This document shows positions 31,796 to 39,879 of a stretch of DNA of 64,000 nt, one piece after another. Numbering within the stretch: the stretch's first letter is position 1; the number at the start of each line of letters is the position of its first letter. The stretch is from Rhodococcus qingshengii (GTDB taxonomy: Bacteria > Actinomycetota > Actinomycetes > Mycobacteriales > Mycobacteriaceae): contig NZ_JAJNCL010000018.1 of assembly GCF_021025955.1 (NCBI RefSeq), positions 31,977 through 95,976 on the forward strand, given 5' to 3'. Under the pieces are notes generated by a model, which had not been told where the DNA came from, made no database searches, and saw only the letters and a list, made by a program, of their open reading frames with translations. The translations under genes and the position numbers were made by a program.

Positions 31796-33111
31796 CGGAG
31801 TACTTCTGGTGTGATCAACCCGCTGACATCCCCGACGTTGCCCGAGACATCGACGGAACTGACCTGCTCGCCGGTGCTCGCGTTGTAACCCACGATCTTC
31901 TGCGGAGCGGAGCCTTCGACCTCTGGTCCCGAACCGAGCACGTAGAACGTGGTGCCGTCGACGGAAAAGGTCATGCTCTTGATGTCTGTCAGGCCGAGGT
32001 CGGCAAGCGTCAAGCTCTTCACCGGGGCGAAGGTCGTTGCGTCGGACAAGTCGATCTTGACCAGTGAGCCTCCTCGAGCAGAGTCAGGATGAATAGCCGT
32101 GTCCGTGTACGCGATTGCGAGCCGGGTTGCGTCGGCGTTGATGACGTTCTCCGAGAATCGACCGGAGTCCTGCCCGGCGTTTCCGATCGGCTTGACACCT
32201 TCCTGAGGCAGTCCGTTGGAGAAGTCGAAGACGTACACATCGCCGTTCTCACTGACCAGCAAGGCTTTTTGCGCCTCCGATGCCCACGTGACCTTGCGGG
32301 TGGAGACAAAATCTTCGGGTAGGACCTTGCTTCGGGCGGTTTCCTTCGGAACACCGTCGTCACCGATCGTGACGTGCAGCAGTTCCCGGGTGTCCTCGCA
32401 GACGCTGTACAGCTCGTGATCGACCATCCACGTGAACGGACCGCAGCCGACTATCTGGAGTGCGCCGGTTGCTTCCTTCTTGTCGAGGTCGACCACTCTG
32501 ATGCCGTACAAACCGTCATCCCAAGTGACAAAGAACTTGCCGTCGGAGGTCACCGCATTGGAGCCGGGACGGGAATGTACGCGTGCGACGTCCGGAAGCA
32601 TGACCTCGGCTGGCTCCAGCAGGTTGCCGGAGTAGGTGCTGACCGTGAAATCTGCTGCGCCACGGGAACCTCGGGGGCGCCACACCTCCGCGGCGAGCAC
32701 CGCAGGATCTTCGGCGGAATCCCCGACGAATCCGTGAATGACCGGATCCCAGATGCCCGGGCCGACGGTGATCCGGCTCTCGGCCACACCGGTTTTCGGA
32801 TCGATGACGTTGACGCTGAGCTCGAGCTGGCCGAATCCACCTTCGACGCCCAGCAAGCGGTCAGCTGCGATCGGGGTGATCGAACCGACGTGCAACGGCT
32901 CGGGAATGGTATCGCCGATTTCCTGGTCGTCGTGCCCGAGTGAGATCCCCTCGCCCGGAGCAGTGAACGGAACTGTCGGATAGGTGACATCACCTGCGCT
33001 GGACGGTTCGTCGTTGTCGGACGAACTGCAACCGGCCAGCGCGAGTACGACGGTGAGTGGGATGACGGCAACGGCGGGGCGCGCCAGTTTTCGGGTTCGC
33101 GGACTGCTCAT
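31792..33111 (-). CDS. mauB: TTQ amine dehydrogenase heavy chain (MauB-like), lipoprotein
   Basis: A 439-residue beta-propeller protein with seven repeated strand blocks (for example VTSDGKFFVTWDDGLYGIRV and KSMTFSVDGTTFYVLG), the fold of the methylamine/aromatic amine dehydrogenase heavy subunit. It has a lipoprotein signal (LALAGC, Cys28) instead of the simple Sec signal of proteobacterial MauB. It overlaps mauA and the multicopper oxidase gene by ATGA junctions on both sides. The heavy chain has no catalytic cofactor but scaffolds the light chain and helps dock the electron acceptor. Confidence 0.85.
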   Translation of the reverse strand: MSSPRTRKLARPAVAVIPLTVVLALAGCSSSDNDEPSSAGDVTYPTVPFTAPGEGISLGHDDQEIGDTIPEPLHVGSITPIAADRLLGVEGGFGQLELSVNVIDPKTGVAESRITVGPGIWDPVIHGFVGDSAEDPAVLAAEVWRPRGSRGAADFTVSTYSGNLLEPAEVMLPDVARVHSRPGSNAVTSDGKFFVTWDDGLYGIRVVDLDKKEATGALQIVGCGPFTWMVDHELYSVCEDTRELLHVTIGDDGVPKETARSKVLPEDFVSTRKVTWASEAQKALLVSENGDVYVFDFSNGLPQEGVKPIGNAGQDSGRFSENVINADATRLAIAYTDTAIHPDSARGGSLVKIDLSDATTFAPVKSLTLADLGLTDIKSMTFSVDGTTFYVLGSGPEVEGSAPQKIVGYNASTGEQVSSVDVSGNVGDVSGLITPEVLR

Positions 33112-33809
33112 GATCCGGCACCGACCTTGGGGCGCTCGGCCGGTCGAGTCTGGCAGTCCTCACCGATGATGGGCGCCATCGTGCAGGTGTATGCCTGAGA
33201 CTCGTCGGAGACACACCAGATGATTTCCTGGTCGTAGCTTCCGGATACCGGGTTGTACATCACGGCCTGCATGTCCGGTTCGCCGCAGAATGCGTTGGAA
33301 CACGAAGGCGCACCGCAGCAGTCGTAGTAGGCGATCAGATAGGTCTTGCCGGTATCAGGGTTGGTGCAGCATCCGACCCAGAACTCTGCGCCAGGCTTGC
33401 TGCCGGGGGCGCAGGTGGTGACACCGCCGCCGTTGCATGCGGCACAAGACGTTCCGTCCATGTTGCACCAGCGCCAGTACTCGCACTCGGCCGGATCTTT
33501 ACCGTCGTAGACAGGGACAAGAGGTTCGGGGCCAGGTGCCGGCGCAGGAACCTCGGGCTCTTGGGCGAAGGCACTACGCGTCACAGGAAGTGTGCTGATC
33601 AGTGCCACCCCTGACACACCCATGGTCCACTTGCCGATCCGACTGATCATGGACCGCCGTGAGACTCGTTCGGAGAGTTTGCGGCCGGTTCGACTGGTGA
33701 GCGAACCGCCCTGGCCCGCCATCCATTCAGCCTGAGCCTGAACTGTCGCCTCGTCGACGGGATATCGGTTCTCCGTCATGTTGTGCTGCGGGAATTCATT
33801 GTCGTCCAA
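33108..33809 (-). CDS. mauA: TTQ amine dehydrogenase light chain (MauA-like), catalytic subunit
   Basis: A 233-residue precursor with a long N-region, a twin-arginine signal (SRRSMIS, around 50-56) and a Cys-rich mature domain. All residues needed for tryptophan tryptophylquinone are present: W144 (EFWVGC) and W198 (EIIWC), equivalent to Trp57/Trp108 of Paracoccus MADH, and D118 (MDG) and D163 (YYDCC), equivalent to Asp32/Asp76. Twelve cysteines match the six disulfides of MADH; two more (C148, C219) are extra. It oxidises a primary amine to an aldehyde outside the membrane. The TTG start at 33809 has AGGAG seven bases upstream. Confidence 0.93.
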   Translation of the reverse strand: MDDNEFPQHNMTENRYPVDEATVQAQAEWMAGQGGSLTSRTGRKLSERVSRRSMISRIGKWTMGVSGVALISTLPVTRSAFAQEPEVPAPAPGPEPLVPVYDGKDPAECEYWRWCNMDGTSCAACNGGGVTTCAPGSKPGAEFWVGCCTNPDTGKTYLIAYYDCCGAPSCSNAFCGEPDMQAVMYNPVSGSYDQEIIWCVSDESQAYTCTMAPIIGEDCQTRPAERPKVGAGS

Positions 33810-33854
33810 CGATTTTCTCCTGATTCGTGAAGAGGATCGAACTGTGCAGGAAGA

Positions 33855-34463
33855 TCAGGCCGCGCTGCCGGATTTCGCCTGGGCATGAAGGTGCTGGAGT
33901 GAGGGGGTGCCGGATTCGAGCGCATTGAGCAGGCTCTCCACCTGAGCCATGTGATTGCACAGGCCCTTTCCTCGGATCTTGCCGTGCTCGTCGAGAATCA
34001 CGCCGTACGGAGTGGTGCCCACCTGGTACGCGATACCGACGTCTCGAGCGTCGATGTAGCTGAGTTCGGAACCGATCCCGCTACCGGCCAGGAACTCGCG
34101 GTGCTCTTCGGGTGTTCCGTCGGAGATGATCACCACATCGAGGTCGGATTCAGCTCGGGCCATTGCCCTTACGCCGGGAAGAAGGCTCTTGCACGTCGAG
34201 CAACTCGGTGCTGTGAACAGCAGGAGTTGAGGTTTGTCGCGGTGACCACCGACTCCGACGGTCCGTCCTTCCTGATCGATGAGACCGGCAAACGACGGGC
34301 CGACCTGTTCGACCTTGGGGCCGGTATCCATCATGCGGGCACCGAGAGGTCCGAGACGTACTTGTACGCGGCCGATTTCACGAGCCAGAGCAAGAACCAT
34401 CAAGAAGAGTACGGCTACGGCGATCACCAGGATCACGGTCGCGGCGAGTAGGAAAGTGGTCAT
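33855..34463 (-). CDS. mauD: MauD-like thioredoxin-fold maturation protein
   Basis: A 202-residue protein with an N-terminal membrane helix (about residues 4-28) and an extracytoplasmic thioredoxin fold. The active site is C88-S-T-C91 in APSCSTCKS, with the cis-Pro in VGTTPYG. MauD is needed to form the disulfides of the amine dehydrogenase light chain. The ATG at 34463 is chosen because the membrane anchor follows directly; upstream frame sequence overlaps mauE. It lies 43 bases after mauE and 45 before mauA. Confidence 0.88.
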   Translation of the reverse strand: MTTFLLAATVILVIAVAVLFLMVLALAREIGRVQVRLGPLGARMMDTGPKVEQVGPSFAGLIDQEGRTVGVGGHRDKPQLLLFTAPSCSTCKSLLPGVRAMARAESDLDVVIISDGTPEEHREFLAGSGIGSELSYIDARDVGIAYQVGTTPYGVILDEHGKIRGKGLCNHMAQVESLLNALESGTPSLQHLHAQAKSGSAA

Positions 34464-34506
34464 CGTAGTAGTCCTGCCTTCGAGTTTTCGGGGCTGTGGG
34501 TGTGGT

Positions 34507-35097
34507 TCACGAGCCGTACCGGGATGCGGTCTCGGCGGTGCGGAGTCGGATGGACGCGCTCGACAGGTAGTCGTCGACGGGGCGTCGTCCGAGGTGGACC
34601 ACCGAACGAATCTGCGCGAGCGCGACTCCCGCCAGGACGAGGAGGAATGCGAAAGATGCTGCCGGAACCTGGACGCCGATCTCGGCGTGGTTGGGGGCGA
34701 CCGACACGGCCACGGATATCGCCGCAAGTGTTCCGGCGCGAACGGCGTGGAACCATCCGATATGCGGAATCTTGCCTGCCCCGAATGCAAAACAACCGCA
34801 GTCCAGATCGCGTCGGCCGCGCAGGAGATTGATCGTGACGCCCGTGAAGAACGACGCGAACATGAAGGCAGCAACCAAGGCGGCGAGGCGATGGGCCACG
34901 CCGAGAACCAGCAGGACACCCACGACGGACTCGGCGACGGGAAGGGCGCGAGCGATCGGAACTTCGAGTGGCGTCGGCAGCACTTTGTAGCCGCGTACGG
35001 AACTGAGTACCCCGTTGTGGTCGTTCAGCTTGGGAATGCCGGCGAGCAGGAGAACAAATCCGATGATCGCCGAAGTGGTGGCGCTGACCAAGTCCAT
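34507..35097 (-). CDS. mauE: MauE-like membrane maturation protein
   Basis: A 196-residue membrane protein with about four to five hydrophobic segments of the MauE/DoxX-like type. The family motif DLDCGCFAFG sits in a loop after the third segment and carries the two redox cysteines. MauE works with MauD in disulfide formation of the light chain. The ATG at 35097 has GGAGG upstream; the longer frame to 35142 is not needed. It is the first gene of the mau operon. Confidence 0.88.
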   Translation of the reverse strand: MDLVSATTSAIIGFVLLLAGIPKLNDHNGVLSSVRGYKVLPTPLEVPIARALPVAESVVGVLLVLGVAHRLAALVAAFMFASFFTGVTINLLRGRRDLDCGCFAFGAGKIPHIGWFHAVRAGTLAAISVAVSVAPNHAEIGVQVPAASFAFLLVLAGVALAQIRSVVHLGRRPVDDYLSSASIRLRTAETASRYGS

Positions 35098-35445
35098 GCT
35101 TCCTCCGTTCCTCTCGGGTAGTGCCGGTGGTGTGTGGGACACATCCTGTACGGGCAGTGCTGCGAACCCGCGTCGACCGCGCTACGCCTGGACGAGGTGC
35201 GACTGAGAGAGCAGTTCTCGTGTGAGAATCGGAAAACTCGCAGGTAAAGGTGCTGCCGGAGGGACCGGATATCGTCGGCCGCCCTTGATCCGGCACGACG
35301 CTGGGTGGGAAACAGAGTCGGATTCTCACTTGAAAGTTCTGTGCGCGCCATCGTGGAAACTGCGCGGAAACATAAGCGGACTAACTTGACCGAATTCTGA
35401 CAATTCGCTCGTAGGTTCGGGCCCCGACGCGACGGACGGTGACAC
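35098..35445. promoter_or_regulatory. Divergent control region between mau operon and permease-IclR operon
   Basis: A 348-base gap. GTGAGAATC (35222-35230) and GATTCTCAC (35321-35329) are perfect inverted 9-mers about 90 bases apart, one nearer each operon. On the plus strand TTGACC (35386-35391) precedes a dyad GAATT-CTGAC-AATTC (35392-35406) and a TAGGTT (35412-35417), a plausible promoter with a 20-bp spacer for the permease. The IclR protein encoded at 36981-37766 is the obvious candidate regulator. Confidence 0.6.
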
Positions 35446-36984
35446 ATGGCCGTGAGTGCGGCACTGCGTGCAGCGATCACGCGATCGCAGAATGCGGATC
35501 AACACAGTGAGCCCGTGTTCTCCCCGCTCCGTGGTCTCGGACGAGGACGTCTGACCCCGATCGACCTGTTGGGGCAATCACTCTCCACGATCGCGCCGGC
35601 AACGGGAATGGTGTTCATCGCCCTGTGGATGATCACCTACAGTCCCGGCTACGTCGGGTTGGCTGCGATTGCAGCAACGACATCGGCGGTGTTTCTCGTT
35701 GCGTTCTGCATCACTCAGTTCACACGGAGACTGGCCGCAGCAGGATCGTTGTACAGCTTCGTCTTCCAAGGCTCCGGTATCCGGGCGACACTGACGGCGG
35801 GCGCCGCACTGGTACTCGGGTATCTCGGAATCTCGGTTTCGGTTTTCTCGCAGGCAGTTCCGAGTCTGCTCGATACCATCGCCATTGTCGGACCCGACGT
35901 GCGAGGGACTGCCGCGACGGTGATCACGACGGTGGCGATTGCCCTGGCCGTCGCGTGGATTGCAGTACGAGGCGTCCGGTTCGCCACCCGAGCGATCCTG
36001 GTCGTCGAAGCGTGCTCGCTGATTCTCATCGTTGTGGTCATGCTGGCGACGCACAGTGACACGACAACTGCTGTTGCCCTGCCGAATCCGTCGCTGAGTG
36101 CAGTTCCGTTTCTCGCGATGCTGACGGTACTCAGCATGGCGGGCTTCGAAAGTTCGGCCTTCTTCGGCCCGGAAGCGAAGCGACCACTCATCAGCGTCAC
36201 ACGCACGGTTCTCATTTCGCCGATCATCTGCGGGGTCCTCTTCGTTTTCGCGGCCTGGGCGGCGATGACCGGCCACGGCGCAACGATCGTCGGAGCGTAC
36301 TTCGAGGGAACGGCATCCGGGGCCAGCGCGGAGGTGGTTCTGGCAGTCAAGATCGGAATGACGTGTTCCTGGTTCGCATCCACTCTCGGTTGTGCGCAGG
36401 CGGGTTCGCGGCTGCTGTACTCGATGGGGATCGAACGGGTACTGCCTGCGCCGCTCGCTCGCGTGCACAGACGGTTCCGCACCCCGTACGTTGCGGTACT
36501 TGCGTTCGTCGCGGTAAGTGCGGCGGGAGTATTCATCTATTCGGATACGGTTCGCGACGATTCGGGATCCTTCGACGGCGTGGTGGAGACCGCGTTGGTC
36601 TGCGCTTACACGCTGGTGGCCTTTGCTTCATGGAAGTTCTTGCGCCGAATCGGGGAACATACTTCGCTGACGCGGATATGCACCGTGTCCGTGAGCGTCG
36701 CCGGTGCCGGTCTATTGGTCTACATCGTTCTCGACGGTGCGTTTCACGGGATGTGGGCGCTGCCGATCGCTGCTCTTGCTGTTGCTGTGTCGGGGACAGT
36801 GTGGAGTTCATTGCTTCGAAGAGCCAGACCGGAAAGCCTTCTGATGGTCGGCGCTTTCGACAGCGTCGAGACGGCGGACCTGTTGCCCGGTGCGGGCACT
36901 CTGCTGATCGACGGTGACGGGCGAAGGCGACTCGTTCCGGATCGTGGGACCGCCGAGGGTGACTCGCCGGAGCATGGGCGGTGA
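35446..36984 (+). CDS. APC-family amine/amino acid permease
   Basis: A 512-residue APC superfamily transporter with about 12 membrane segments (for example PIDLLGQSLSTIAPATGMVF in segment 1 and MLTVLSMAGFESSAFFGPEA in segment 6, with the substrate-binding GFESSA). It is divergent from the mau operon and overlaps the IclR gene (GTGA), so it probably imports or exchanges an amine, or an amino acid related to the amine dehydrogenase substrate. The C-terminus is a polar tail of about 50 residues. Substrate is inference from context. Confidence 0.85.
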   Translation: MAVSAALRAAITRSQNADQHSEPVFSPLRGLGRGRLTPIDLLGQSLSTIAPATGMVFIALWMITYSPGYVGLAAIAATTSAVFLVAFCITQFTRRLAAAGSLYSFVFQGSGIRATLTAGAALVLGYLGISVSVFSQAVPSLLDTIAIVGPDVRGTAATVITTVAIALAVAWIAVRGVRFATRAILVVEACSLILIVVVMLATHSDTTTAVALPNPSLSAVPFLAMLTVLSMAGFESSAFFGPEAKRPLISVTRTVLISPIICGVLFVFAAWAAMTGHGATIVGAYFEGTASGASAEVVLAVKIGMTCSWFASTLGCAQAGSRLLYSMGIERVLPAPLARVHRRFRTPYVAVLAFVAVSAAGVFIYSDTVRDDSGSFDGVVETALVCAYTLVAFASWKFLRRIGEHTSLTRICTVSVSVAGAGLLVYIVLDGAFHGMWALPIAALAVAVSGTVWSSLLRRARPESLLMVGAFDSVETADLLPGAGTLLIDGDGRRRLVPDRGTAEGDSPEHGR

Positions 36985-37766
36985 CCGCGGACCGTGCAAC
37001 CGCTGGTCCACGATCAGACAAACGGATCGGCGAAGAGACCCACTTCAGTGGACAACAACCGCGTGCGGTTCAGAAGGCGCTGGGGATGCTCGAGGCGGTG
37101 GCTCATCTGGGACCGGGAACAACCGCGAAGGAGATCGCCACTTTTGCAGGCGTTCCATCGGCCACGGCGTACCGGATGCTGAATCTGCTGGTGGCGGAGG
37201 GCTTTCTCGTGCGGGTGCCAGACCTGTCAGGGTTCGCGTTGGGGCGTCGGACTGCCGAGCTCTCGCATGCGGCGTCGTCGAGTGGTCCGGCGCCGACGCT
37301 GCACGAGCGCGTCGAGGACATGCGGACACACACGAGGTTCGGATTGCACGTCGCGTCATTCGCCGGTGGGCGCTTGAGGTTCGTCGACAAGGATCCGGAC
37401 CACGAGATCATCGGAATAGCGGCACTGGCCAAGAACCTTCACGCGAATGCGCTGGGGAAGGTTCTGTTGGCGCACGACGAGCAGTTGCTTTCGGGTTTGG
37501 AACTTCGTCGGGTCACGGAGTTCACCCTCGGTGATTTCGATGCGCTGTATGAGCAGTTGAGGTCTGTTCGCCTGCAGGGTTTTGCATTCGAGAACCAGGA
37601 ATGCCGCCTGGGCCGATCCGCGGTGGCGGTACCGGTTCGAGATCACGCAGACCAGGTGGCCGGCGGGTTGTGTGTTCAGGGAGCGAGCGGGCGAGTGACG
37701 GATGAGGATCGAGAGTTGGTCGGTTTCCTACTCGATTGTGCCCGTCAGCTCACCGGATTGCTCTGA
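36981..37766 (+). CDS. IclR-family transcriptional regulator
   Basis: A 261-residue IclR protein: winged HTH (AVQKALGMLEAVAHL, then AKEIATFAGVPSATAYRMLN) and a C-terminal GAF-like effector domain ending ELVGFLLDCARQLTG. The GTG at 36981 overlaps the permease stop, so both are translated together. IclR proteins often control catabolic operons in response to a pathway compound; here the divergent mau operon and the permease are the likely targets. Confidence 0.9.
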   Translation: MTADRATAGPRSDKRIGEETHFSGQQPRAVQKALGMLEAVAHLGPGTTAKEIATFAGVPSATAYRMLNLLVAEGFLVRVPDLSGFALGRRTAELSHAASSSGPAPTLHERVEDMRTHTRFGLHVASFAGGRLRFVDKDPDHEIIGIAALAKNLHANALGKVLLAHDEQLLSGLELRRVTEFTLGDFDALYEQLRSVRLQGFAFENQECRLGRSAVAVPVRDHADQVAGGLCVQGASGRVTDEDRELVGFLLDCARQLTGLL

Positions 37767-37768
37767 CG

Positions 37769-39091
37769 TCACACGCGCAGACTCAGGGGGAGCCCGGCGG
37801 TCATCAGGACCACGGACTCCGATGCACTGGCGATGCGGCTGTTCACCAGACCGAGCAGATCGCGGAACAGCCTCCCGGACTTCGTGTCCGGGACGACGCC
37901 GCTTCCGACTTCGTTGGTGACGGCGACAATCGGTACCGGACAGGCGGCCCAGGCGTCGACCAAGTGGTCGATGTCCACGTGGACGCCGCTGAGATCTTCT
38001 GTGGTCCACGCCTGATGTCGGTCCAGACGCGCAGTCAACCAGGTACCCAGACAGTCGAGCAGGATCGGTGTTGTTGCGGCCGCCAGAATCTCGGCGACCT
38101 CGGAGGTCTCCACCGTCGTCCACGTCGACGGCCGCCGCGCGCGATGCGACGCAACTCGTTCGATCCAGTCGGGATCGTCGTCCTGCGGATCCCCGGTGGC
38201 AATGTACGTGACGTGCCGGTAGCCGGAAAGCAGGTCTTCCGCGTAAGTGGACTTGCCCGAACGGGCGCCGCCGGTGACGAGGGTTCGATGGCTCTGTCCT
38301 AGCCCGATCTCGAGCACAGTTCCATCCGGAACCGCTCGTGCCCCGGACCCGCGAAGTGCTTCCGAGAGTTCGTTTTCGACTGGGTTGTGGTGCCCGAGGT
38401 GTACGGCGACCATATCGGTTCTGTCGGTGATCGCGTCGCAGTTGCGTAGCTGTGACACGGTTCTCGCGAAACTCGGCAGATCGTGGTGCCCGGTGCCGTG
38501 ATCAGTTTTGTAGCCGAAGGTCTCTTCGAGAAAGACGGCGTCGAAACGCGCGTCGGCAAGGGCGTCGACAGTTGATTCGGGCAGAGGCCCGGTGTCGGTG
38601 GCCCAGAAGATTCGGGTTCCGGATGCGTCGGTGATGTCGTAGAGAAGGGTGGGTACTTCGTGCGCGGCTTCGAGTGTTCGAACCCGATAGGTGCCCAACA
38701 TGATCGACTGACCAGCCTCGAGTGGTGTGAAGGCCACCGGATCGTTCGGGCCTACCCAGTCTCGGCAGAGATCGAGCGCGTCGGGTGGTCCGAGAACCTG
38801 GAGCGGTTCGCTGCGAGATGCCCAGGACCGGAACAGCAGTGCCATCGGGCCGAGGTGATCGGGATGAGAATGCGTCAGCAGGATGTGTTCGACGTGTGCC
38901 AGCGTGCGTCCGCAGCGCGTTGCCGCACGCGGTACTTCGGGTCCACAGTCCAACAGGATTCTGTTGTCCACCAGGGCGGCAGTGTGCCCGCGAATGGTTC
39001 CACTCGACAAGGCCGCCACACACGAAGGGCAAGTGCAGAAGGGGTTCGGCCAACCGTCGGCAGCACCGGTGCCGAGCATCACCAGTTCCAT
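37769..39091 (-). CDS. Metallo-beta-lactamase/CobU fusion protein
   Basis: A 440-residue two-domain protein. Residues 1-260 are a metallo-beta-lactamase fold with THSHPDHLGP (74-82) and further metal His residues (TGHHD, LGHHN), similar to PhnP-like phosphodiesterases. Residues 268-440 are CobU, the adenosylcobinamide kinase/guanylyltransferase, with P-loop TGGARSGKS (273-281), the guanylylation segment SHRARRP and NEVGSGVVP. CobU salvages cobinamide. It is the last gene of the riboswitch-controlled cobalamin uptake operon; its start shares one base with the ATPase gene stop. Confidence 0.88.
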   Translation of the reverse strand: MELVMLGTGAADGWPNPFCTCPSCVAALSSGTIRGHTAALVDNRILLDCGPEVPRAATRCGRTLAHVEHILLTHSHPDHLGPMALLFRSWASRSEPLQVLGPPDALDLCRDWVGPNDPVAFTPLEAGQSIMLGTYRVRTLEAAHEVPTLLYDITDASGTRIFWATDTGPLPESTVDALADARFDAVFLEETFGYKTDHGTGHHDLPSFARTVSQLRNCDAITDRTDMVAVHLGHHNPVENELSEALRGSGARAVPDGTVLEIGLGQSHRTLVTGGARSGKSTYAEDLLSGYRHVTYIATGDPQDDDPDWIERVASHRARRPSTWTTVETSEVAEILAAATTPILLDCLGTWLTARLDRHQAWTTEDLSGVHVDIDHLVDAWAACPVPIVAVTNEVGSGVVPDTKSGRLFRDLLGLVNSRIASASESVVLMTAGLPLSLRV

Positions 39092-39879
39092 CAGCGGGTG
39101 CCTTCCTGCCGAATCGGAACAACTATGGGACCACTGGGCCGGTCCAGGATTTCGACCCGAGCGCCGTACACACGGCCGAGGAGGTCTGCTTGCAGCACCG
39201 CTGAGGGTGTGCCGTCGGCGACGACGCTGCCCTTGTCCAGCAGCACGATTCGTCGCCCGTATTGCCCTGCGAGAGTGAGGTCGTGCATCGCGGCGATGAC
39301 TGTGATGTTGTCGGTTTCTCGCAGTTCCTCCACCAAGTCGAGAACCTGCTGCTGGTGGCCGATGTCGAGGGCACTGGTGGGTTCGTCCAGGAGCAGCACC
39401 TGCGGTTCTTGAGCCAGTGCCCGAGCCAGGACCACGCGTTGCAATTCGCCACCGGAAAGCTCGGTGGCTCGTCGATCTGCGAACTCGGTGAGGTCGAGCC
39501 TTTCGATGACCGAGGAAATCACCGAACGATCTGTGGCGGTTTCGGTTCCGAAGCGTCGTAGATACGGAGTTCGGCCGAGCGCCACCAATTCGGCAACCGT
39601 CGCGCCCTCGGGTACTACTGGGCGTTGCGGCATCAGCGCGACTACGGCTGACATGGCCTTGCGGCTGGATTTGCGAGGACTGAGTCCCCCGACCGAGAGC
39701 TCACCGGTAGACGGAATCAATCCAGCGAGGGCGTGCATCAAGGTCGTCTTACCCGCGCCATTCGGCCCGACCACAGCCACCCAATCGCCCGGTGTCACAT
39801 CGAGATCGATGCCGTCGACGACGTCCTTGCCTCCGAGGTTGATTCGGAGGCCTCGGCACCGGACTGCGCTGTCGGTCAT
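39091..39879 (-). CDS. btuD: Cobalamin-type ABC importer ATPase (BtuD-like)
   Basis: A 262-residue ABC ATPase of the iron-chelate/B12 class. Walker A GPNGAGKTT, Q-loop ALMPQRPVVP, signature LSGGELQRV, Walker B VLLLDEP and the H-loop MHDLT are all intact. It overlaps the permease gene by ATGA. The cobalamin riboswitch upstream of the operon and the CobU domain downstream make corrinoid the likely cargo. Confidence 0.88.
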   Translation of the reverse strand: MTDSAVRCRGLRINLGGKDVVDGIDLDVTPGDWVAVVGPNGAGKTTLMHALAGLIPSTGELSVGGLSPRKSSRKAMSAVVALMPQRPVVPEGATVAELVALGRTPYLRRFGTETATDRSVISSVIERLDLTEFADRRATELSGGELQRVVLARALAQEPQVLLLDEPTSALDIGHQQQVLDLVEELRETDNITVIAAMHDLTLAGQYGRRIVLLDKGSVVADGTPSAVLQADLLGRVYGARVEILDRPSGPIVVPIRQEGTR

